Shown here piece by piece: positions 1 through 7,514 of a stretch of 26,984 nucleotides of DNA. Location of the stretch: positions 1 through 26,984 of the forward strand of contig SFHG01000019.1 in assembly GCA_004555765.1 (NCBI GenBank). The letters run 5' to 3'. The first letter of the stretch is position 1, and each line of letters starts with the position of its first letter. This DNA is from Bacteroidales bacterium. Its GTDB lineage: Bacteria; Bacteroidota; Bacteroidia; Bacteroidales; Porphyromonadaceae. The translations under genes and the position numbers were made by a program. The notes beneath the pieces are model-generated. The model saw only the letters and a program-made list of their open reading frames with translations, was not told where the DNA came from and searched no databases.

Positions 1-1930
1 CAATCGCGCTAAGGAAATAGGGTCGGACGGTCTTGTGCGCGTCCTTGTTCCAATTCGGGCCGAACTCGTCTCCCGTTACCCACAGTCCGAGCGTGTAGGT
101 CTCTTTGAAGCCCTTTAGCGGTACCTGCTCTTCCGGGCTGACGCGTCTGTAGGTGTTCCCAAACTCAAAGAGCCTCAGGTTGGCTCCCTGACGCTTTAGG
201 TTGTGGTCGATGACCTCCAAGCCACCGTGTACCATCTGTATGCGGAGGGTGGAGAGGTCGTTAGAGAGCGGATTGAGGAGCCGGACCGCCTCTCCTCTCT
301 CAATCTCGTCGGGGTAGTAGGAGGCTTTGGAGAGGGAGTTATTCAAGATCTCAACGAAGCCGGCGCCCACGAGCTGTTCGCTGATGACGCGTTGGAGGGA
401 GAAACTTTTGTCCACGTCACTCTTCGGCGTGATGGCCGAGCTCAGTTTGGTCGTGAAGGGGACTTCGTTATATCCGTAGATTCTGAGCAGATCCTCGATG
501 ATGTCCACGTCCCGTGTCACGTCGTAGCGGTAACGGGGTACGTCAACCTCGAGGGTCTCGCCGTTGTCTTCGCGGACTTCGATGGAAAGCGCATCAAGAA
601 TTTCGAGGATTTTCTCTTTCGGAATCTCTATGCCTATGAGGTCGGAGACCTTACGGAGCGAGAGGGATACCCTGTATGGTTCTTGCGGCTCGGGGTATAG
701 GTCGCAAACCCCGCCGGCGACTTCGCCACCGGCGACTTCCCGGACGAGCTCCACCGCCCAGTCGAGTGCGAATGGCACGCCCGCCGGGTCGAGACCGCGT
801 TCGTAGCGGAACGAAGCGTCCGTATTGAGTCCGTTGCGACGGGCAGTTTTGCGGATGAAGGTGGGGTGGAATGTGGCACTCTCGATGAAAAGCGCAGTGG
901 TGTCGGCTTGGACTCCGGAGTTCAGTCCGCCCATTACGCCGGCGATGCACATTGGTTTCTCCGCATCACAGATGACGAGGTCGCGGTCTGTGAGCGTCCG
1001 TTCTACTCCATCAAGGGTAGTGAGCTTTTCGCCCTCTCCTGCGAGACGGACTATGACCTTATTTCCCGCAATCTTATCGTAGTCAAAAGTGTGGAGCGGT
1101 TGTCCTATGGCTTGGAGGACGTAGTTCGAGACGTCCACGATGTTATTTACGGATTTCTGCCCGATACTTTCGAGTGCATTTCGGAGCCACTCCGGGCTTG
1201 GCCCGACCTTTATCCCCTTAATCACCACGCCGGAATAGCGGAAGCAGGCTTCCGGACTCTTCACGGAGACTTCTATGGGGGAGCCTGTCCCCGTGATGTG
1301 GGGCGCTTCGGGCTTTTTGAGGGTGACACTCCGGCCGTGACTTTTGAGGTACGCATAGAGGTCCCTTGCGACTCCGTAGTGCGAAGTGGCATCCACACGG
1401 TTGGGGGTGATGTCTACTTCTATGATGTGGTCGGTGTGGACGGGATAAATCTCGGAAGCGGGTGTGCCGGGAGCGATCCCCTCTCTTAGGACAATGATGC
1501 CTTCGTGTCCCGTCCCTACGCCTATTTCGTCTTCGGCACAAATCATCCCGAATGACTCTTCTCCGCGGATCTTGCCCTTTTTGATGGTAAAAGGCTCTCC
1601 GCCCACGGGGTACAGTGTCGTGCCGATGGTGGCGACGATGACGTTTTGACCCGCAGCCACGTTTTTTGCTCCGCAGACGATTTGGATGGGATCTTCCGGC
1701 GTAAGCTCTTTGCCGAGGTCTACTGTCGTGATGTGGAGGTGATCCGAGTTCGGGTGGTCTATGCAGGTAACCACGTGACCCGTTACGAGGCCTCTGAGAC
1801 CGCCGGGGATACTTTCTTTTTCCTCCACGGATCCTACTTCAAGACCGATGGAGGTGAGTATTTCGCCCACTTCTTCGGCAGGCAGGTCTATGTCGATGTA
1901 TTCTTTAAGCCAAGAATAAGAGATGTTCAT
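1..1930 (-). CDS. pheT: Phenylalanine--tRNA ligase beta subunit, C-terminus cut by window edge
   Basis: My own reading of the minus strand from the ATG at 1930 gives an uninterrupted frame starting MNISYSWLKEYIDIDLP that runs off the window at base 1, about 643 residues. PheT proteins are usually about 800 residues, so the C-terminal anticodon-binding part is missing only because the window ends. PheT pairs with PheS to charge tRNA-Phe in the cytoplasm. The N-terminus matches the family opening; next comes the EMAP-like tRNA-binding domain (about 40-150, with HPNSDHLHITTVD and CGAKNVAAGQNVIVA), then the B3/B4 region (SVNNIVDVSNYV, about 260), then the B5 and core region (RYRYDVTRDVDIIEDLLRIYG, shortened here to its first part). 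The gene has its own promoter (2030-2061) and is separated from murF-alr by a repeat module, so it is probably not simply read through from the cell-wall operon. Confidence 0.95.
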   Translation of the reverse strand, partial: MNISYSWLKEYIDIDLPAEEVGEILTSIGLEVGSVEEKESIPGGLRGLVTGHVVTCIDHPNSDHLHITTVDLGKELTPEDPIQIVCGAKNVAAGQNVIVATIGTTLYPVGGEPFTIKKGKIRGEESFGMICAEDEIGVGTGHEGIIVLREGIAPGTPASEIYPVHTDHIIEVDITPNRVDATSHYGVARDLYAYLKSHGRSVTLKKPEAPHITGTGSPIEVSVKSPEACFRYSGVVIKGIKVGPSPEWLRNALESIGQKSVNNIVDVSNYVLQAIGQPLHTFDYDKIAGNKVIVRLAGEGEKLTTLDGVERTLTDRDLVICDAEKPMCIAGVMGGLNSGVQADTTALFIESATFHPTFIRKTARRNGLNTDASFRYERGLDPAGVPFALDWAVELVREVAGGEVAGGVCDLYPEPQEPYRVSLSLRKVSDLIGIEIPKEKILEILDALSIEVREDNGETLEVDVPRYRYDVTRDVDIIEDLLRIYGYNEVPFTTKLSSAITPKSDVDKSFSLQRVISEQLVGAGFVEILNNSLSKASYYPDEIERGEAVRLLNPLSNDLSTLRIQMVHGGLEVIDHNLKRQGANLRLFEFGNTYRRVSPEEQVPLKGFKETYTLGLWVTGDEFGPNWNKDAHKTVRPYFLSAI

Positions 1931-2029
1931 TCTTTCTCTGCGATTTGGAGTGTTGGGAACAAAAGGCACTTCCAAGGGCTTCTGTTTTCTCCCTCAGGGT
2001 GAAAAATAGGCGCTTTTGCGTATTGCACA

Positions 2030-2061
2030 CAAATTTACCTAAAACCAAAGAGAATAAGCAA
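2030..2061 (-). promoter_or_regulatory. Bacteroidota-type promoter for pheT
   Basis: On the minus strand there is TTG at 2061-2059, a 21-bp spacer, and a perfect TAnnTTTG box (TAAATTTG) at 2037-2030. This fits the known sigma-ABfr promoter pattern of Bacteroidota. Transcription would begin near 2024, leaving a leader of about 95 bases before the pheT ATG at 1930. No promoter assay is implied; the call rests on motif and spacing. Confidence 0.65.
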
Positions 2062-2082
2062 GTCCCAGCGCCCTTCCGGCGT

Positions 2083-2162
2083 GGTACAGACCGGGAAGAT
2101 TGTTTTGGACGTACCCGCGTCTCCTTTTTGGCCTGTATCTCCGCTTCCTCCCGGTACGACCG
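2083..2162. repeat. Four-unit 23-bp-phased repeat module (a), pheT/murF-alr gap
   Basis: Four 11-bp units start at 2083, 2106, 2129 and 2152, exactly 23 bp apart. Written on the plus strand they are GGTACAGACCG (perfect, reverse orientation), TGGACGTACC (forward, one base deleted), TGGCCTGTATC (forward, 9 of 11) and GGTACGACCG (reverse, one base deleted, ending in phase at 2162). The 12-bp spacers share no sequence with those of the other modules. The module sits between the murF-alr stop and the pheT promoter, filling most of the 238-bp gap. Confidence 0.75.
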
Positions 2163-2168
2163 AAAAAA

Positions 2169-4874
2169 TTACTCGTGATAGTAACTGCGGGTGATGCGCT
2201 TGGAGAGACGGGCGAGGACTTCGTAGTGGATGGTTCCCGCAGGGGGATTGTCTGCTTTGGCGAGGCGCTCGATGGCTGCTTCCGGGGTGTCTCCGAAGAG
2301 GATGACTTTCGAGCCTTCGACTGCCAGAGGGGCATCTGTGAGGTCAATCATAGTCGCATCCATACAGATATTGCCCACTGTGGGTACGGCTATGCCCCCT
2401 TCTGTGATAAAGGAGACCTTGCCGCGCCCCAGGGAGCGGGGTAACCCGTCGGCATAGCCGATGGGGATGACACCGATACGGGAGGGACGGGTGAGAAGAC
2501 CCGAATTGCCGTACCCCACGGTGGCACCTGCGGGCAAGTGGCGGGTCTGGAGGATGACCGTCTCGAGAGAGGCTACGGGCTTGAGCGGCGACTTAAGCCT
2601 GCTTTGAGTCTCTTCGTCCAATGGAGAGAGTCCGTACAGACCGACGCCCATCCGCACCATATCCATAGCGTACTCCGGGAACCGCATCAGTCCTGCCGTG
2701 TTGAGCACGTGGGTAAGGAAAGGGTAGGGCAAGCCGCCTTTCATCTTCTCACCGGTGCGGGTGATTGTTTCGAGCTGGGCGAGTGTGTAGGCATCCTCCG
2801 TCGGCATATCGGCTTTGGAGAGGTGGGTGAAGATGGAGATGACTTTGAGGGGTGCATTTCCCTGCCCGTTGTCCGAGAGATATTGGAGTAACCGCGGGGT
2901 GTCTTTTTCCTCAAAACCGAGGCGGTGCATCCCGGTGTCGAAACTGAGGTGAACAGGGTATGCCTTCATCCCGAGTGCCGCCACCGTGCTCCCGAAAGAC
3001 CGCAGCAGAGTGTCCGAATAGATATTGGGCTCAAGGCGGTAGCGGATGAGCTGGACGAAAGAGGACGGTTCGGGATTCATCACGATGATGGGCGTGCGGA
3101 TCCCTTTTTCTCTCAGTTCTTTCCCCTCGTCCACGACGGCTACTGCGAGGTACTCGACCCCGTCGTCCTCCAGCTCTTTGGCTATCTCGTAGCTCCCGGC
3201 TCCATAGCCGAAGGCCTTTATCATGGCGCATACTTTTGTCTTCTTCCGATTCGGCAAAAGGGTACGGAGGGCATCGAGGTTGGAGCGTAAGGCAGTGAGG
3301 TTGACGCGGAGGATGGTTTGGTGGCTCTTTTTCTGAAACGCCTCAAGTATCAGGTGGTGCAGGGGCGGTACCTCGTTCCCGGAGCGGAGGGACGAGGAAG
3401 AGGCGGAGAATGGGGGCAAAAGGAGCACAAGATGTCCTGAGAGGACAAGAGAAGCCTCCGTGGAGAGGGCATTCGTCTCATCGTGCCGGTCGGTTTCGTT
3501 CCACGAAAGGAAGTCCGAGACGGTCTCGAAGAGATGCAGTTCGCCGCTTCCCGCAAGAATGTCCCCAAAAGGCAATACCCCGCTGCCGATACCTATGATC
3601 TTATGCTCAGAGACAGGGTCGTCGCCCCGTTGTGCCGCGACGAGGGTGGCGATGGCGGAGTATCGTCCTGCCCGCATCGCCCGGTCGTCGTCGGACACAG
3701 CGGGCAGTTCGTCTATGAGGACGACGGCGGTGGGCTTGCGGTGCTTGAGGAGATGACCGAGGCTCCTTTTGCGGATGAAGCCGAGTGCGTTTTTGAGCGA
3801 CTCCGGCTCCAGAGGCGCGTTGCTTCCCCAGGGGAGGACGAGCAGGGTGTCGTTTTCGCCGTCGATCACCTCCATACGCATTGCCGGGGCGTGCAGAGAG
3901 CCGAAAAGCTTACGGGTCTCCTCTTCTCCTTTCTCAAAGAGGGAGGGGACGAAGTAATGGAGGAAGAGGAGTGAAAGAATGATGTCTTCGAGAAGCACTT
4001 TTTCGTGAAACGGAACCGTCACGTTCCGACTTGCGACCTCGCCCCTGAGGCGGTAGCGGATGAGCGTGTCACCTGGAAATTCTTCCATCTTCTCCACGAA
4101 GAGATCCGCCTCCGGGTCGGTGGCACTCCAGTTCTTTATCGAGACCCCGGAGAGCATATCCGCCTGTCTCTCGAGTGCGGTTCGGACGTCAGGGTCGTCG
4201 GTGCCGATGCATAGAACCTCCGCGTCGCGGAAGAGCTTGAGCTTCTCCTCTGCCTTGGCAGCGCGGGAGGGAAAATTCTCACCGTGGGCATCGCCTATCC
4301 CCGTGAAGAGTCCGATCTCGGGACGAATGAGACCCTCCAGCGTGTCCATCTCTCCCGGCTCCGAGATGCCGGCTTCGATGAGGACGATGTCGGACTTCGT
4401 GTCGACCTGCCACAGGGACAGCGGTACCCCTAAGGCAGAGTTGTAGCTCTGTGGAGATCGGGAGACGCGGAGAGAGGTACCTTTGGAGAGAATCTGATAG
4501 AGGAGTTCTTTCACGGTCGTCTTGCCCGCACTGCCCGTGAGACCTACCACAGGGAAGGGAAATTTTTCTCTTTGTACCAGAGCAATTTTTTGGAGGGCTG
4601 AGAGTGAATCCTCGGTCTGTATGAAAAAAGCGTCTCGGTACGTACCAAATAAATCTGCCCTTTCGGACACCACAAAAGCCCTCACTCCTCTCTCGTACAG
4701 TTCCGGGATATACTTGTGTCCGTCGCCTTTCCCGGTGCGGAGGGCGAAGAAGAGTACCTCTTCGGGGTTGGGGGTGAGGGCGCGGCTGTCGGTGAGAAGA
4801 ACCCGGATGGGGCGGTCGTCGCGGATGTCTGAGCCGAGGATGTCGGCTATTTCAGAGAGCGTGTAAGTTGTCAT
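2169..4874 (-). CDS. murF-alr: Fused MurF ligase / alanine racemase
   Basis: A 901-residue fusion typical of Bacteroidota. The N-terminal half is UDP-MurNAc-tripeptide:D-Ala-D-Ala ligase, which completes the cytoplasmic peptidoglycan precursor; the C-terminal half is a PLP alanine racemase that supplies D-Ala. The ATP loop GLTGSAGKTT is at 111-120, followed by SYNSALGVPLSLW and EAGISEPGEM (about 143-175) and a lysine-rich EEKLKLF block near 210. The racemase starts near 520 and has the PLP lysine in MIKAFGYGAG (about 553), plus GYADGLPRS and GNICMDATMIDL near the C-terminus. Odd point: the third MurF domain (about 330-515) lacks the usual INDSYN and KGSR motifs, with PWGSNAPLEP and LLPPFSASSSS in their places. 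The start overlaps the GSCFA gene by 23 bp, implying coupled translation. The racemase is clear; ligase activity is likely but less certain. Confidence 0.93.
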   Translation of the reverse strand: MTTYTLSEIADILGSDIRDDRPIRVLLTDSRALTPNPEEVLFFALRTGKGDGHKYIPELYERGVRAFVVSERADLFGTYRDAFFIQTEDSLSALQKIALVQREKFPFPVVGLTGSAGKTTVKELLYQILSKGTSLRVSRSPQSYNSALGVPLSLWQVDTKSDIVLIEAGISEPGEMDTLEGLIRPEIGLFTGIGDAHGENFPSRAAKAEEKLKLFRDAEVLCIGTDDPDVRTALERQADMLSGVSIKNWSATDPEADLFVEKMEEFPGDTLIRYRLRGEVASRNVTVPFHEKVLLEDIILSLLFLHYFVPSLFEKGEEETRKLFGSLHAPAMRMEVIDGENDTLLVLPWGSNAPLEPESLKNALGFIRKRSLGHLLKHRKPTAVVLIDELPAVSDDDRAMRAGRYSAIATLVAAQRGDDPVSEHKIIGIGSGVLPFGDILAGSGELHLFETVSDFLSWNETDRHDETNALSTEASLVLSGHLVLLLPPFSASSSSLRSGNEVPPLHHLILEAFQKKSHQTILRVNLTALRSNLDALRTLLPNRKKTKVCAMIKAFGYGAGSYEIAKELEDDGVEYLAVAVVDEGKELREKGIRTPIIVMNPEPSSFVQLIRYRLEPNIYSDTLLRSFGSTVAALGMKAYPVHLSFDTGMHRLGFEEKDTPRLLQYLSDNGQGNAPLKVISIFTHLSKADMPTEDAYTLAQLETITRTGEKMKGGLPYPFLTHVLNTAGLMRFPEYAMDMVRMGVGLYGLSPLDEETQSRLKSPLKPVASLETVILQTRHLPAGATVGYGNSGLLTRPSRIGVIPIGYADGLPRSLGRGKVSFITEGGIAVPTVGNICMDATMIDLTDAPLAVEGSKVILFGDTPEAAIERLAKADNPPAGTIHYEVLARLSKRITRSYYHE

Positions 4875-5850
4875 GATTTAGGATGTCATTGATGGCGGTA
4901 TCAAGAGCAGGGTGGGCAAACTTTTCTCTCAGCTCCGTAAGCCGCCTTAGAAGGTCTTCGTAGTGGCGCTTCAGACGAATGGGGTCGGTCGTAATCGGAC
5001 GATGACCGAGGAGACTCCGCACTCTGTGCCACTCTTCCGCGAGTGTCCACGGGGCAAGGTACGTCTCCTTGAATCGCTCCATAATGTACTCCACGGCGAG
5101 AGGGGTGGGGTGAGCAAAGTCGTCGGCGTAAAACCGGTAATCCCGGAGCTCGTCCTGCATCAGTTCGTAAGCCGGAAAATACCGTACCCGGTTCCTGTCC
5201 GAGTGCTCCAAGATTTCTTCGAGCGCCAAGTGGAGCACCGACTTGCTGACCCTGTTTTCGTGAGCGCCGTCACGGTAATGCGGAATGGGACTGACGGTGA
5301 AAAGGACTTCGGACGATGGGGCTTTATCCAGAAGTGACTCTATGAGCGGCGTCCAAACCTCCGTGACTTCGGCGACGCCGGCTCTCCGCCGGGAGAAGTC
5401 CTTAGCCGGGCGTTTGTGGCAATTATTTACAATCCGTCCCGAAGCCTTTTCCTCATAGACGTAGGCGGTGCCGAACGTAAAGACGAAAAGCCTCGTCTCG
5501 GGCAGCGTCCGCACCGCTTCTTCGAGTGCTCCCGTCATCACCTTCAGAACCTCGCCCTTGTCCGTACCCGAGAAACTTCCGTGGTGCATCGGAGAGATCC
5601 ACAGCCCGTCTATAAGCTCCATCTCTGACGCGGACGGCATCTCGTTTTCGAGTACCCTTCGTAATCCCTCTGCCATAGACAGGGGGTTATACATAATGCC
5701 GAATGGGGACGACGCAACGGGGTATAACTCACTCTCGAGGTAGGCACGCAGGTGTTCTGCAAAGCAAGAACCCCAAAGAAAAATCGGGCTGTCGTGCGAA
5801 ATCTTCGTCTCGGGTGCGTCAATGGGAATGACTTTTCGGAGCGGTCTCAT
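4852..5850 (-). CDS. GSCFA-domain protein (SGNH-like hydrolase candidate)
   Basis: 332 residues with the family-naming motif GSCFA at 27-31, then FTFGTAYVY (about 125-133), NNCHKRP (142-148), SPIPHYRDG (187-195) and DDFAHPTP (243-250). The pattern of an N-terminal serine in GSCFA (Ser28) and a late DxxH (Asp244, His247) resembles SGNH/GDSL esterases; that catalytic reading is inference. No signal peptide is visible, so the protein is probably cytoplasmic. It lies 2 bp after rodA and overlaps murF-alr by 23 bp, so it is made together with cell-wall enzymes. This context suggests a role in envelope or precursor modification, but the substrate is unknown. The start at 5850 is chosen because it immediately follows the rodA stop. 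Confidence 0.85.
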   Translation of the reverse strand: MRPLRKVIPIDAPETKISHDSPIFLWGSCFAEHLRAYLESELYPVASSPFGIMYNPLSMAEGLRRVLENEMPSASEMELIDGLWISPMHHGSFSGTDKGEVLKVMTGALEEAVRTLPETRLFVFTFGTAYVYEEKASGRIVNNCHKRPAKDFSRRRAGVAEVTEVWTPLIESLLDKAPSSEVLFTVSPIPHYRDGAHENRVSKSVLHLALEEILEHSDRNRVRYFPAYELMQDELRDYRFYADDFAHPTPLAVEYIMERFKETYLAPWTLAEEWHRVRSLLGHRPITTDPIRLKRHYEDLLRRLTELREKFAHPALDTAINDILNHDNLHAL

Positions 5851-5852
5851 AA

Positions 5853-7331
5853 TCAGTTTTCGGGTCGTCTCGCGGCATCGAGCCGGAGGAAGATAAAAAG
5901 AAGAAGCGTGAAACTGAGGAGCGAAGAACCTCCGTAGCTGAAATAGGGGAGCGGTATGCCGATGACCGGAACGAAGCCGATCACCATACCGATATTGATC
6001 GTCAGGTGAAAGAAGAGGATAGAGGCCACGCAGTATCCGTAAACCCGGGAGAAGCGTGTCGTTTGGCGCTCCGCGAGCTTAATGAGTCTGAGGAGAAGCA
6101 CGAGGTAGAGCCCGAGCAAAAGCACGGAGCCGACGAACCCCTGCTCCTCGCCCACTGTACAGAAAATGAAGTCCGTGTCCTGCTCCGGCACAAAGGAGAG
6201 CTTAGTCTGCGTCCCTTTGAGGAAGCCCTTGCCGGAGAAACCGCCCGACCCGATTGCGATGAGGCTCTGTTGGACGTTGTAGCCTACACCGCTCGGGTCG
6301 CTTTTGAGTCCCAGGGAGACGAGGATGCGGTTCTGCTGGTGGGGTTGGAGGATGTTTTGGAAAAAGAAAATCACCCCGGACTGAAGCAAGAGCGAGATGC
6401 CACCAAGCGCCAGGAGAAGAAGGCTCTCTGTCCGATCCCACCCTACGAAGAACCGATAAACTAAATAACCCAAGACAAGAGCCAGCGAGACATAGGAGGA
6501 GAGGGCGAAGTCGACCGGAAAGAAAAACGACGCGATTCCTGCCACGGCAAAAGAAAGTGTCACAGCCCCGAACGCAAAGCTCCAGAGGTGACGTACCCTG
6601 TAGTGCAGAAGCGAAAAGAGGAGGATGCCCAAGATGATGAAAAGTGGCAGTATGAGGTGTTCGGCGTGCGTGATGCCCCAGACTTGCCCCGAGAACGAGA
6701 GCGTGAGGACGAAAAGCACTGCCGCATACAGTCCCGTAAGCGGTACCGCACCTGTGAGCCCTTCCCTGTAAAGCACCAACACGAACGTCACAAAGACCAA
6801 CGCAGAGCCCGTCTCGTTTTGGAGGATGATGATGGACATCGGCAGGAGAAAGATAAGGAAAGCCACCACGAGATCCGAGGCTTTTTTCATATCGAACGTG
6901 TATCTGTCCAGCCAGAGCGAGAGCATCAGTGCTGTGGAGAGCTTCCCAAACTCTGCGGGTTGCAACCTGACGCTGTCCGTGATGACGAGCCAAGAGTGCG
7001 ACCCCTTGATATCGGGGGCTATGAAGATGGTCAGGAGGAGCAGGAGTATCATCCCGACGTAAAAGAACGGGGTGATCGTCCTGTAAAAAGAGTCGTCGAT
7101 CGTAAGCGCCACGATGGCCGCCACACCGGAGACAATCATCCACATAATCTGAGAGGAAATGCGTCCCTCGAGCGAAAACTGACCTTCGAGCTGGACGTCG
7201 TAGCTCGCCGCGTAGATCGTAAGCCATCCGAAAGCCACCAAGAGGAGATAGAGGAATACGGTCGGGTAGTCGAGGTTCTTGAAAAACCCCGCCTTTGCGT
7301 CTTCTCTCCATTTTGTCCCGTACCGACTCAT
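5853..7331 (-). CDS. rodA: Rod-shape SEDS glycosyltransferase RodA
   Basis: 492-residue polytopic membrane protein of the SEDS family, which polymerises lipid II into glycan strands for side-wall growth together with PBP2 (the next gene upstream in the operon). Family blocks are SVRLQPAEFGKL (about 120-131), NETGSALVF (172-180), PHQQNRI (330-336), the conserved VPEQDTDFIF loop (381-390) holding the acidic residue thought catalytic in SEDS proteins, and the C-terminal GIPLPYFSYGGSS. It is longer than E. coli RodA (370 residues) because of about 110 extra hydrophobic residues between roughly 205 and 320; from memory such an enlarged RodA is normal in Bacteroidota. Separated from mrdA by 183 bp that hold a repeat module, and from the GSCFA gene by 2 bp. 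Confidence 0.95.
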   Translation of the reverse strand: MSRYGTKWREDAKAGFFKNLDYPTVFLYLLLVAFGWLTIYAASYDVQLEGQFSLEGRISSQIMWMIVSGVAAIVALTIDDSFYRTITPFFYVGMILLLLLTIFIAPDIKGSHSWLVITDSVRLQPAEFGKLSTALMLSLWLDRYTFDMKKASDLVVAFLIFLLPMSIIILQNETGSALVFVTFVLVLYREGLTGAVPLTGLYAAVLFVLTLSFSGQVWGITHAEHLILPLFIILGILLFSLLHYRVRHLWSFAFGAVTLSFAVAGIASFFFPVDFALSSYVSLALVLGYLVYRFFVGWDRTESLLLLALGGISLLLQSGVIFFFQNILQPHQQNRILVSLGLKSDPSGVGYNVQQSLIAIGSGGFSGKGFLKGTQTKLSFVPEQDTDFIFCTVGEEQGFVGSVLLLGLYLVLLLRLIKLAERQTTRFSRVYGYCVASILFFHLTINIGMVIGFVPVIGIPLPYFSYGGSSLLSFTLLLFIFLRLDAARRPEN

Positions 7332-7421
7332 ACCGTTTCTGCTTTATTGTGCCGCATCGCCAAAGTCTTGGAGTGCTGTCGCGGCTTCTTTCTCTTAACC
7401 CTTTTGTTTGCTATTCCTTTT

Positions 7422-7501
7422 CATACGGACCGAGCGCAAAGTCCCGGTCTGACCGAAATTTCCTTCGGGTACAGACCGGGAAGATCTGCTCGGTCTGTAC
7501 C
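7422..7501. repeat. Four-unit 23-bp-phased repeat module (b), rodA/mrdA gap
   Basis: Units start at 7422, 7445, 7468 and 7491, all 23 bp apart. On the plus strand they are CATACGGACCG (reverse, 9 of 11), CGGTCTGACCG (a forward/reverse hybrid, close to a palindrome), GGTACAGACCG (reverse, perfect) and CGGTCTGTACC (forward, perfect). The last two, with one more base each side (7467-7478 and 7491-7502), form a perfect 12-bp inverted repeat with a 12-base loop; a T5 run follows on the plus strand only. The orientation order is reverse, forward, reverse, forward. It lies inside the cell-shape operon, about 90-170 bp upstream of the rodA ATG. Confidence 0.8.
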
Positions 7502-7514
7502 CTTTTTGTGCCCA

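Noticed and set aside
2633..2643. Unit-like CGTACAGACCG inside the racemase domain
   Set aside because: It encodes the conserved GLYG stretch of the racemase, and no units occur 23 bp on either side.
7422..7501. CRISPR-like array
   Set aside because: Units are only 11 bp, vary in orientation and sequence, always number four, and no cas genes are present.
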